Origin: Arbacia lixula
Lineage: Eukaryota; Echinodermata; Echinoidea; Arbacioida; Arbaciidae
NCBI GenBank assembly: GCA_963669155.1
Contig: OZ022589.1
Span: 19,635,439-19,699,438 of the forward strand
Reading direction: 5' to 3'
DNA length: 64,000 bases
The translations under genes were made by a program, and so were the position numbers. This document shows, in pieces, positions 49,240 through 62,625 of this stretch. The notes under the pieces were generated by a model, which was given only the letters and a program-made list of their open reading frames with translations, was not told the DNA's origin and ran no database searches. Positions within the stretch are counted from its first letter, which is position 1. Each line of letters starts with the position of its first letter.

Positions 49240-49676
49240 AGGTTTGGCAAATATCTGTTAAAGGATGAAAAAAGTTGTGACCTTTCAAAATCTGATTAAG
49301 TGATGTATACGAGGTGCTCTCCCATACGTTGTGTGCTGTATGATTCTATAAGTCGATCTTCTAATGTTTTTGATGAACGAATATATCTTTTTTCATTGAG
49401 GTACAGGGGGTGTGTATGTGTGTGTGTGTGTGTGTGTGTGAAAACATGTGTCTCATGATATATGAAATGCCCAAATAAAATGATGCATATCGTTTTGAGA
49501 AAATTAACATTTTCCAAAAAAATTGGGGACAATATATAGGAGAGCATCTCGCATGCGACGTCACAAAATCAAAATGTTTTAATATTCATCAAACCTCCAC
49601 TCATGTCTCTTAGATGTTTCCGCTTTCAGGAAAACCAACTTGACTTAAGTGTGAACTATTCCTTTAAGGTTCCATA
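49240..49676. mobile_element. TTAA-flanked MITE, family D, copy 3 (left end decayed)
   Basis: Shares GTTAAAGGATGAAAAAAGTTGT, GAGGTGCTCTCCCATACGTTG and CATCTCGCATGCGACGTCAC blocks and ends GTGAACTATTCCTTTAA. It is interrupted by a short GT tract. Confidence 0.5.
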
Positions 49677-49926
49677 TACACCAGTATTCATGTTCACTTC
49701 TAGTTGATTTTTTCTGACCAACATTTATACCTATTTAAGAAAGACTTAAAATATATTTCTGATTTAGTTCTGATTTCTAGTTCTTGGTCCAAATCTGAGA
49801 ATCTGGCTGTGCAATGCATATGAAGGCATGGGTCCACTTCTAGATTCTACTTAAATAGTCTAGTGGCTTGGTCCTGGATCCTGGTCTAGATCCTGCAACC
49901 TGGCTTCCTCATAATAAAAGAAAGTC

Positions 49927-49932
49927 TTTATT
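49927..49932 (-). promoter_or_regulatory. Poly(A) signal AATAAA for VPS50
   Basis: AATAAA on the minus strand 66 bases past the VPS50 stop codon. Confidence 0.6.
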
Positions 49933-49997
49933 CCCCCTCCTCATCTAGACCCTCTTTTAGTCTTGCTGCTTGGTCTTCCATGTTGGTCTAAGTCCTG

Positions 49998-52900
49998 CTA
50001 CCTGGGCCTGTTCTTCTCAAAGTCCTCGATGCTGTTCAGGATCCTCTGGCGTGCCTTCTTGGATCCCACGGCACAGCTGACCAGGCTGCCAAGCTGCTTG
50101 GCCGAGTACTCCTGTATGCAGGAAACGAGAACACCAATGTACAATGTGTCCATGTGGTTGTATATGACACCTGTCACCAGGATAATAATAATAATAATAA
50201 TATTCAATTCCTGGCATTTAAAGAAATATGTTTTGTATCATATCTCGGCTCTCACCAAGGTGGTCAATTCCTCTTTACAATCAGGAGTTTTTCCAGTAGC
50301 ATGTCACCAGGCCTTTGTCACACCTGTGCTTAAGAAAACTACACTAGATTATCAAGATCTGAAAAATTATAGACCTGTCAGTAATTTAAGTTTTGTAGCT
50401 AAAGTTATTGAGAAAGCTGCAGCGTCTCAATTGGTTGAATACCTCACCACTAACAACTTATATGATCCTATGCAATCAGCCTATCGAATGAATTTTAGTA
50501 CTGAAACTGCTCTTCTAAAGCTTCAAAATGACACATTATCTTATTTCGACCAACGAAAGGCGGTTTTTCTTGTGCTTCTGGATCTGAGTGCAGCCTTTGA
50601 CACGGTTGACCACAAGATCTTGGTAAAACGACTTGAATCAAATTTTAAGGTGTCAAATGTTGCTCTACAATGGTTGCACTCATATCTCACTGGCTGGACA
50701 TCTCGTGTTAAAATATCAGAGCAAGTTTCAGCTCCTTGGACTTGCGAATACGGTGTCCCCCAAGGGTCTGTTATGGGCCCTATACTCTTCAATGTTTATA
50801 TCACTCCTGTGTCAACTATAATTCGTACGCACAATCTTTTCTATCTTATCTATGCCGATGATATTCAACTATATGATGCGTTTGATCCTCGTTCATCATC
50901 AAGTATGCAAGAAGTGTTAGAAAGAATTTCGTTATGTATTGTGAGATAAACACGTGGATGACTTCAAATTTCCTCAAACTAAATGTTTCTAAAACTGAAT
51001 TCACTATACTATGTCGGAAAAACCAATTCAATGAAAATCTATCCAACGTAAAACTCAATGTATGTGATAATGAAATTGCACTATCCTCTAAAGTTAAGAA
51101 TCTTGGCATATGTATTGACTCGTGCTTTACACTCTCATCTCACGTCAGTAATACTGTACGTACCTGTAATTTCCATTTTAAGAATCTGTGGCGCATTAGA
51201 AGATTTATCAATGAAAAACTTGCCATCATGCAGTTAGGGCACTTGTACTTTCTCGACTTGACTATTGTAACAGTCTCTTTTCAGTTCTTTGTGTTAAAGA
51301 TCAGAAAAAACTTCAGAGTGTTCAGAATCGTGCCGCACGTTTAGTGTTTTCAGTTGGTCGCAATATACATACGTCTCCTTTGATTAGGGAACTCCATTGG
51401 CTCCCTTTTTCTCAACGTGTCAAGTTCAAACTTTGTCTGTACATTTATAAATTGATTAACAGTACTGGTCCTTCATATCTTGTAAACACAATTGCTCATT
51501 ACACACCTGCTCGTAATCTACGTTCCCTAAATGATACCACCAAACTTGTTATTCCGAGAACAAACCTCTCCATAGCAGAAAAACGTTTTAGTATAGCTGG
51601 ATCTAGAGTTTGGAATACACTCCCCTCTTCCATCCGAACAACACCGACCATATCATCTTTCAAACGACAACTCAAGTCATATCTTTTTCCAAATATCTAG
51701 TTTTATATTTTCATTTATTTAATGTGTATTTGTTTTGATGATTTTTGCTATCACTATTTGGTTTGACTTGGCTAACCCATCTGGGGCCTGGTGGCCTCAA
51801 GTGCTATACTAGAGCTTCTGTGAATAATGTGCTGACCGGGCTTGTCCCTTAAATTGTTGGTGAACGAAGCAGCAAGCAAGAGGCCACCAGGCCTCATCTG
51901 GCACAGTTGAGAACTCCAATGGTTGATGCAATTTAATGTATATATTTATATTTTATATCTGATTGTAAGCGCTGTGATACTTTTTGTGTATAGCGCAGAT
52001 AAATAACCATTATTATTATTATTATTATTATTAGAGACGCATAATATCATTCAAATAGTCTCTATGTGTGTGAAAGTAAAAATTGATTATGTGAGAATTT
52101 GAAAATTTGAAAATAACTAATAATTATCAAACAGATGCGTCTTTAGTTTTGATTTGAATTGATCGAAGTCTGTCAATGATCTAATGCCTTGGGGGAGGTT
52201 ATTCCATAATTTGGGTGCCGTATTTGCAAAAGCTCTATCACCGAATGTCTTAGATTTTACACGAATTTCAGAAAGAAGATTTTTTGATTGAGAACGAAGA
52301 TTACGAGTAGGCTGGTATGGTTTGATGAGTTCAGTAAGATAGACAGGAGCATTTCCACATAAGCATTTGAATTCAAGAGTGAGGATTTTAAACTGAACAC
52401 GAGCCCTTATCGGGAGCCAGTGGAGACTACGTAGGATCGGAGTTATATGTTCAAATTTCCTTTTTCGCGTTACAAGCCTTGCCGCTGAATTCTGTACACG
52501 TTGGAGTTTATTTAGTTGAGTCTCAGAGATTCCCAGAAACAGACCATTGATACCATGAGTGGATCATTAGAAATAAATATATGTCTTTGGCAGCTCCCAA
52601 TTCTCTACATTAAGTGGTACATGTATCGACACTGTTATGAAAATATTCTATGAGATTACAGCTCCCAGAGTTGTCGTGGAAAATACACTTGGAAGAAATA
52701 GGGAAAAGAAATAGAAAAAATATACGTCACATCAACTGAAATCATCTGAAATAACTACAGAAGCATGTATCATTGAAATATTTTGAACATGTATTTGACC
52801 ATGTGTACATGTTGTACATGTATTTCAATGACTGTACAAATTTTATAGGTAAGATATGGTACTGCTGGAAATTACATACAATATAGCTCTGAATCATTAA

Positions 52901-53414
52901 GTGCAAAAGAGTGTGTATGACCAAGACATAACACAATAATAGTAAACAAACATTTATCACAAATATAACCTTGACAATTCACAATCAACCATAAACATAT
53001 TGTTAGAGAGAGAGAGAGAGAACACATACACAATAAATCATGTGATTTATATCATTATACCTATTTCAGCATGGATGGTATTGTTTGAAACAAGATTGGT
53101 TACCTTGTGGTCTTTGACCCAAAGCTCTATGTCAGCTTCAGAGAGATAGTAGGCCTTCACATAAGACTCCACAAAGTCCCGGTCAGGCACAGGTCTGTAG
53201 TCAGCACAAAGACAAGCATGAGGCATGAGAAGATAAACAGATAGACAAACAAAGACAAGCATGAGAAGATAAACAGATAGACAAATATTAAAATAGATAG
53301 ATAGATAGATAGATAGATATACAGATAGATAGATAGATAGATAGATAGAAAGATAGATAGATAGATATATAGATAGATAGATATACAGATAGATAAGTAG
53401 ATAGGTAGATATAC

Positions 53415-53451
<37 letters not shown>

Positions 53452-53554
53452 TATAGATAGATAGATATACAGATAGATAAGTAGATAGATAGATAGATAT
53501 ACAGATAGATAGATAGATAGATAGATATATAGATAGATAGACAGATAGATATAC

Positions 53555-53601
<47 letters not shown>

Positions 53602-53734
53602 GATAGATAGATAGATAAATAGAGATAGATAGATAGATATATAGATAGATAGATAGATATATAAATAGATAGATATATAGATAGATAGATAGATACATAG
53701 ATAGATAGATAGATAGAGATAGATAGATAGATAG

Positions 53735-53770
<36 letters not shown>

Positions 53771-54020
53771 GGATAGTTAGATAGATAGATAGATAGATAC
53801 ATAGATAGATAAATAGATAGATAGTTAGATAGATAGATGGATAGTTAGATAGATAGATAGATAGATAGATAGATATATAGATACATAGATAGATAAATAG
53901 ATAGATAGTTAGATAGAGAGATGGATAGTTAGATAGATAGATAGATAGATAGAAACATAGATAGATAAATAGATAGATAGATAGATAGATAGATGGATAG
54001 TTAGATAGATAGATAGATAT

Positions 54021-54062
<42 letters not shown>

Positions 54063-57000
54063 TGAAAGAAAGTAAGACAAATATAAACATGTAAGTAGAT
54101 ATATAAGTAGATAAATAGATAGGTAGATAGAGTGATACAGGAACCAAAGAGATTACAGACAACCAGTCCGAAACCTACTCAAAATTGAGCGATTAATATC
54201 AGTTTCCAGTTGTACATTGTGAGGGAAGTTCTAGAAAGTATTTTCTTGCATATTTCCATGGTATTTACACAACTATTTTTTTTTTTACGTGCAAAAAAAA
54301 ACCTACATCAGAGAAAAATAAATTTAAAGTTTTGGGGGCTACTTTTTTTTTTTTTTTAGCACATCGGCCATTTGGCTTCAATTTTACATTGTGTCTATGG
54401 GGTATTTGGAGACTCTTTTAACATTTTCCAGGGCTCTTTTAAGCATTTCGGGGGCAAAATCGCCCCAAGCCCAGTGTATTCTTTTCCCTGCCCTCCATCT
54501 ATATATGGACTAGGCTGTGGCTCCCTTCATTATATTCTCCGAGGTAATGTAAGAAAAGGAGCAGAGCGAATACTAACTTGACTTGTGCAATGCCCTCGAT
54601 CTTGATGACAAACTGCTGGAAGTCTAGCTGCATCAAAGCACGACCCTCATTACTACACTTCTTAGCACTGGCATATCTGGATGGGAGAAAGCAAACAAAA
54701 AGCTTTAGAATTCTCTTCTGAAAGGTCTCAAATCCAGTTTGATTTGTAATCAAACGTACATACAGGCACTTACACCTAAAAAGAAGTAAAGAAAATAAAG
54801 ATATGTTGTCCAAAAGGTGTACAACATTGCATTCAAATACAGTCTAACCTGTCTTAGCAGCCACCTGTCTATAGCAGCCAATCTGTCTATAGTGGCCACT
54901 GAAATAATATAGATCATACATGTACATGTGTTTAAGAACCTGGCTATACAGCCACCTGTCTATAAAGGCAACATTTTTTGTTTCCCTTGGATGGCCACTA
55001 TAGACAGGTTTCACTGTATATGTATTTTGTGCCTCCTGTCTTCACAAGGTGCCAAATGCACTTTGATTGTGCCTAAAATAAAATACTCTATCTGACTTTG
55101 TACTGTAGCCTGCTTCATGCATGTTCTTCATAGAAATAGGATTTATTTCTAAAGTGTAGTTCAAATAAATAATATCCATGATAAATAAAATCAGTTTCAA
55201 CCAGTGTCTAAGTTATGACCATTTGACTCAGAGAGGCAAAAGCATGCGAATGGGCTGTCTAAGATAATTTCAATGTTGAAAAGAAATTGTAGGCACACAC
55301 GCAGTAATATTAAGGACAGCACGCTCCATCCTGTGATTGAGTGAAATGAACAAATGATTTTTCTGAATTTATTTACAGGATGGTGCAAGCTATCCTTTCT
55401 ACTACTGGGTGTATGCCAAAAATTTATTTTCAAAATACAACATGAATAAAGAGTATGATTAAACTACCACATACAAAAGTATTGTTAACTCTTTGCCCGC
55501 CACGCACACTATCTCCCCTGCGCCACATTAATTTCAGGGTGCCACATTCAGAGGGGTTTTACATGCACTGTCTTATTCAACTTGCAATAACTTTTTATTG
55601 ATTTGTTGTGATGAAAAAAAAATGTGTGGCAAAGTCTAAGAGAACTTAATACTCTTGCCAATGGTATAAATTTTGTCATGTATAATATCATAGATTCTGA
55701 GAATTTTAACTTTACATTCTGTCTCCAAATTATCGTTTTGGAAGGTATTTTAAACCTCTTATATTCAATATTTCCTAATAAAGGTTATTCTCTAAGTAAG
55801 TTCGTAGAAAAGATGTGTTCTTTAGCTTTCGTTACATACCAAACCCATGTCTTTATGGGAATAATGAGCCAAGCAATTTAGGATTTAAATGGGGCATTCA
55901 AAAATAGTAAGCTAACAATGAACTAAACTTCTCTATTGAAAGTGACCCTGGGTACTTCTCAATAGACTTCCTGTATTGGGAGACTTCCTGCCTATTGATA
56001 CTTTGATCCTCTTATTGTTATATAGGGTGTATATGTATACAATGCAATGCACGCATCGCTATTGTATGTGTGTGCGCACAATACAATTAAATGCGTCCCG
56101 TATGCATTGTGCGCGAAATGTGACTTGAGTCGAACTTGGCAGCCCGCTGTATGTGCCGCGAGTCGAACGAAGCGGGCAAAGAGTTAATGCGTAAATATTT
56201 GAGATATGAATAGAAATGCCACTTATTCTCATGGACAAAAACAACGAGATCTTACCCTTCTACCAGGACTCGGTTGGCGAGGCGTATCACATGCTCCCAT
56301 AGCACGCGGTGAGCCTCCAGCGGTATCGGTACCCTCCTGTAGGCAGGGGAACAGGACAGGGCCAATCAATGCTAACTACCATGGCAACAGCCAATCACGA
56401 GAATGCATTCTACTTCGCATCAGTAGTGATTTTGGGATGACATCTTCTGGTGAAAATGATGCCACACCCCGATGGTATACCCGGTCACCGCAATTTTGGT
56501 CTTAAAAGTTGCGCAAGACTGCAAAGAAAAAAGTCATGAAATCTTGTGGCAATATCTTCTTGTGTTCCAGAATGATTGCATGAAATGTTGAGCCCCCCCC
56601 CCCCCCCCCAGCCTAATTAAGATTAAACATCCTTGGTTAAGTCTAGCAGCGATGGTAGGGTGGAACAGGACCAGTACTCACTTGTTGAGGACATCTAGTC
56701 TGCTGCTGAAGCCACTCATATCCTGGTCAAGGAGAGAGGAGAAAAGAGAACAAAATTTGAGCATTCAAAACATATGACAGAATGAATTTAAAAATCGTAA
56801 CTGAACGAGGGTAAGAATGCAGAAGTACATACATGCAATTGCAAGTATGAAGGAAGCAGTGAAAGATTTGAATATGAATGAGTGATTGAAGGATTATAAA
56901 AGAAAGGGAGGAATAAATGAAGGAAGGAAAGGAGACCGTGGCCCTGTTGTATAAAACTTACCATTGAAGGTAACATTGCTACCAATGACAACTTCTATGG

Positions 57001-60000
57001 AAACCTTCAATGCGATTGGCTGTTGAGCAGTGTTACCATGGTAGTTACTATTGATGTTTTATGCAACGGGTCATATCAAAGAATAATGACACACTGGACA
57101 TCTCATGTATGTACGATCTAAATGAATAAATAAATAAAAGAGAACATGATTGAATGAATCAAGGAAGGGAGAAAAGAGAGAATGAAGGAAGGGGAGGAAG
57201 GGAGGACTGAATGACTGAATGTAGGAGAGCACTCAAGCAAAGGGCGTGCGGGGACATGTCTTTGATTTCCCACCCGACAGTCAGCATTAATACAAGAATC
57301 ACTGACTGACAGATTGAAAGGATGAATGAATGAATGAATTAGGAAAGGAAGGATTGATAGAAGGAAGGAAAGAAGGAAGGAGAGGAAGGGGAGGAAGGGG
57401 AGGAAGGGAGGACTGAAGGACTGAATGTAGGAGAGCACTCAAGCAAGGGAATGCAGGGATATGTCTTTGATATCCCACCTGACAGTCATCATGCATACAA
57501 GAATAACTGACTGACAGATTGAAAGGATGAATGAATGAATGAGGGAAGGGAAGACTGATAGAAGGAAGGGAAGGGAGGATTGATAGAAGGAAAGGAAAGG
57601 AGGAATAAATGAATGAACTCACCTGTAGGAGAGCATCCACATAGGGGCTGTGCTGAGACATGATGTCTTTGATGTCCCACCTGACAGTCAGCATGAGTTG
57701 TAGGATGCGCTCGTAGTCCATGCAGCGTGATGCCACACCCCGGTAGATGGGCTTGCGGAGGTCACTGGCCACACTGACCGTCTGTGTTTGATCAAAAACA
57801 AGGAGTCAATATTAAAATCAAGCAGTGAGTATCACAAACAAGCGGTCAATATCACAAACAAGCAGTCAATATTACAAACAAGCGGTCAATATCAAAGCAA
57901 GCACTCAATATCACAAATAAGCAGTCAATATCACAAACAAGCAGTCAATATTACAAACAAGCAGTCAATATTACAAACAAGCAGTCAATATCAAAACAAG
58001 CAGTCAATATCACAAACAAGCAGTCAATATCACAAACAAGCAGTCAATATCACAAACAGGTAGACAATATCACAATTAGAAGCATGGTAAGTTACGGTCT
58101 GTCACACTTCCTTATGATCTGATGCAACGATGACTGACAATCAATTAAAGCACATTTTTAAGCCCTCCAAAATTTTGCTACGATCAACATGATTGCCAAA
58201 ACTGATCTCAAGATCTGATAAGATCCGATAGGATCACTATGATTACTCTAAGATTTGCTCCATGATTTCACTCGTGACACGTACGTGATAGTGGGAACTA
58301 AGCGTGAGCGCTCATGAAAGCAGGGTAAATATACCTCTGCATAAAATTGTGATAGTGGAAACTAAAAATGAGCGCTAAGGACAGGAAGGTGAACACACCT
58401 GTGAGTAGAATTGCTGCAAGAAGGCCTTCTTGCTGCCCGGGATTACTGCCTCAAAATGTGGCTGCAGCAACTCAAACTGGCTGGCAAGGAAAATCCTGGA
58501 GGGAAAAAAAAGCAGCATGGAGACTCCTTAATTACTTCATTTATCAAAAGGCAAATCTGGAGGTCGAATTTGCACACAAAATGGGTTGACAATGCTAAGT
58601 GCCCAAAAAAAGGATTTGTCTTTGTTTCCTTCAACATTTCATTAAATTCTTTGCATTATACTTGTATATCAATTCAAGATTCAATCAACTTTTTTCACTA
58701 AAAGCAAACAAAAACAACAATGTAATTAAATTAACCAATGAAAAACAATTACAATAAATGTAGGTAAAAAAAGACAATTACATTAATATTTGACTTACAG
58801 TGACTCTGTGCCCACCACACGTTCTGCCAGGCCAAAGAGCCCCACACTGCTGTTGAGATCCACAATGGGCGAGACATGGGGGAAGCCAACCTTCATCTGA
58901 TGAGGGACGGACAAAGAGGGGAGTGAGGGGGGTGGTTGGTGGGGATAGGGAGAGTGAGAATGAGGTATGGGAAATAAAAGAAAAAGAGAAAGGGGTTGAT
59001 GAAGAGAGAGATAAGAAAGAGAACCACTTGCATAAAATGTAGCTCAACATTTATGACTTAATCAAAGCAGTTTAGAGGGAGCAGTCAGCACCCTTTCTCT
59101 CCAAATTGAGCAGTGTTTGTCTACCAAATGGAGAGACTCACTCTTACACAACCAATGGCAGGGTCAAGTGTAATGCTGTTGGTGTTCGGGTTGTGAAGGA
59201 TAAGGCTGATCCTCCGACCCCCCCCCCCCCCGACCCCCTCCCCCACTTGTAAGGGTAAGGACGCATCCTTACCCTTCTATTGTCATGGTGAGGTGTCATG
59301 GCGTTGCCATTGGGGTCTCATAAGATCAGGTTATCACTAATCCTTCCCCCATCCCCTCTAAGGAAAGGACACTCCCTCAGCCTTCTGTTGGCTGAGCGGG
59401 GTATCAGGGGTATTGGCGATGGCGTTTTGTATAATCAGGTAATCTCTAATCCCCCCTGCCCCCAAGGACAGGACACTCTCTTGACCGTTCCGTCAGCTGG
59501 GTGGGGTATCATGACATTGGCGTTGGGGTCTCATAGGATGACATTATCTCTAATCCCCCCCCCCTACCCCCGAAGGAAGGACACTCTCTTACCCTCCCGT
59601 CAGCTGGGTGGGGTATCATTGCATTGGCGTTGGGGTCTCATAGGATGACATTATCTCTAATCCCCCCCACCCCCTAAGGAAGGACACTCTCTTACCCTCC
59701 CGTCAGCTGGGTGGGGTATCATTGCATTGGCGTTGGGGTCTCATAGGATGACATTATCTCTAATCCCCCCCCACCCCCACCCCCTAAGGAAGGACACTCT
59801 CTTACCCTCCCGTCAGCTGGGTGGGGTATCATGGCATTGGCATTGGGGACTCATAGGACGACATTATCTCTAATCCCCCCCCCCCCTACCCCCTAAGGAA
59901 GGACACTCTCTTACCCTCCCATCAGCTGGATGGGGTATCATGGCATTGGGGTTGGGGTCTCATAGGGTGACATTATCTCTAATCCCCCCCCTACCCACTA

Positions 60001-62565
60001 AGGAAGGACACTCTCTTTACCGTTCCATCAGCTGGGTGGGGTATCATGGCATTGGCGTTGGGGTCTCATAGGATGACATTATCTCTAATCCCCCCCCCCT
60101 ACCCCCTAAGGAAGGACACTCTCTTACCCTCCCGTCAGCTGGGTGGGGTATCATTGCATTGGCGTTGGGGTCTCATAGGATGTCATTATCTCTAACCCCC
60201 CCCTACCCCTTAAGGAAGGACACTCTCTTACCCTCCCGTCAGCTAGGTGGGGTATCATGGCATTGGCATTGGGGTCTTGCATGATTAGGTTACCTCTAAT
60301 CCTCCCCCTGCTCCCTAAAGAAAGGACACTCTCTTACCCTCCCGTCAGCTGAGTGGGGTATCATTGCATTGGCGTTGAGGTCTTGCATGATAAGGTTACC
60401 TCTAATTCCCCCCCCCCCCCACCCCGTAAGGAAGGACACTCTCTTACCCTCCCGTCAGCTGGGTGGGGTATCATTGCATTGGCGTTGGGGTCTTGCATGA
60501 TAAGGTTACCTCTAATTCCCCCCCCCCCCACCCCGTAAGGAGGGACACTCTCTTACCCTCCCGTCAGCTGGGTGGGGAATCATTGCATTGGCGTTGGGGT
60601 CTCATAGGATGACATTATCTCTAATCCCCCCCCCCACCCCCTAAGGAAGGACACTCTCTTACCCTCCCGTCAGCTGGGTGGGGTATCATTGCATTGGCGT
60701 TGGGGTCTCATAGGATGACATTATCTCTAATCCCCCCCCCCCCTACCCCCTAAGGAAGGACACTCTCTTACCCTCCCGTCAGCTGGGTGGGGTATCATTG
60801 CATTGGCATTGGGGTCTCATAGGATGACATTATCTCTAATCCCCCCCCCCCCCCACCCCCTACGGAAGGACCCTCTCTTACCCTCCCGTCAGCTGGGTGG
60901 GGTATCATTGCATTGGCGTTGGGGTCTCATAGGATGACATTATCTCTAATCCCCCCCCCCCCCTACCCCCTAAGGAAGGACACTCTCTTACCCTCCCGTC
61001 AGCTGGGTGGGGTATCATTGCATTGGCATTGGGGTCTCATAGGATGACATTACCTCTAACACCCCCCCCACCCCCTAAGGAAGGACACTCTCTTACCCTC
61101 CCGTCAGCTGGGTGGGGTATCATTGCATTGGCGTTGGGGTCTCATAGGATGACATTATCTCTAATCCCCCCCCCCCATCCCCTAAGGAAGGACACTCTCT
61201 TACCCTCCCGTCAGCTGGGTGGGGTATCATGGCATTGGCATTGGGGTCTCATAGGATGACATTATCTCTAATCCCCCCCCCCCACCCCCTACGGAAGGAC
61301 CCTCTCTTACCCTCCCGTCAGCTGGGTGGGGTATCATTGCATTGGCGTTGGGGTCTCATAGGATGACATTATCTCTAATCCCCCCCCCCCTACCCCCTAA
61401 GGAAGGACACTCTCTTACCCTCCCATCAGCTGGGTGGGGTATCATTGCATTGGGGTTGGGGTCTCATAGGATGACATTATCTCTAATCCCCCCCCCCCCA
61501 TCCCCTAAGGAAGGACACTCTCTTACCCTCCCGTCAGCTGGGTGGGGTATCATGGCATTGGCATTGGGGTCTCATAGGATGACATTATCTCTAATCCCCC
61601 CCCCCCCACCCCCTAAGGAAGGACACTCTCTTACCCTCCCATCAGCTGGGTGGGGTATCATGGCATTGGGGTTGGGGTCTCATAGGATGACGTTATCTCT
61701 AATCCCCCCCCCCCCTACCCCCTAAGGAAGGACACTCTCTTACCCTCCCATCAGCTGGGTGGGGTATCATTGCATTGGCATTGGGGTCTTGCATGATTAG
61801 GTTGTCACTGATCCTCTTCAGTGTTGTCCACAGCTTGCTGCCCAGCGATGCCCCGCTCATAGTACTCTGGTAAGAAGGAGAATAATAAGTTAATGCAATC
61901 TCAGTCAATCTATAAATATTTTCATCCATCTATCTGTCTATCTACATCTATATTCCGTATATTCTGGCGTATAAGACTACAAGGTTTTTTCCCTTGAAAA
62001 TCACGCCAAAGTCCGGGTGCGTCTTAAACGCGGCGTTAGCAAAGGTGGCGCTAGACACATTTTCGTACCGCTGAGATTTTTTTTTATCTCCGAGGCGAAA
62101 ATGTGTCTAGCGCCACCTCACGGCCGGATCAAAGCAACAATAGCGGCTCTGATCTAACGGAGGTTATCATTAGGGCTTAGCTTTCTAGCTAGCGGTTTCT
62201 TTCAGGTGTCTCGGACAAATACTAGTCCTGGTGCTTTCTTCGTACCGGTAATTATGCTGATAATGTGATTGAGATCGTATTACCAGGATTATATCAGGCT
62301 ATCAAAGCCATCTATTTTTTGTTGTTGGTTGTTGATTGTTGTCACAAAATGCATAGTCCCATACATGTGTATACATGTACGTGAGACCTGATTTTTTTTT
62401 TCTTTCAAATTGCGGGCTCAAAGTCGGGGTGCGTCGTTAAGTGCGGGGGCGTCTTATCTGCCTATCTAACTATTCTGCTCCGATATGTTTATTATTTTTG
62501 TAGAACATACATGTACCTATCCCTTTATCCTATCCTATCATAATCATATCCCTACATGTATCTAC

Positions 62566-62625
<60 letters not shown>

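Noticed and set aside
53047-54080. Long Tyr-Leu-Ser-Ile-rich frames on the minus strand
   Set aside because: Translation of the TAGA satellite. Only the stretch 53104-53194 is a real exon (VPS50).
57797-58076. CRISPR-like array
   Set aside because: 20-bp units are directly adjacent with no spacers, in a eukaryotic intron; it is a minisatellite.
59298-61725. Plus-strand frames with 36-residue repeats ([13 protein letters not shown]...LPSAGWGI)
   Set aside because: Antisense of the VPS50 exon-donor array; they stay open because the unit is close to a multiple of three.
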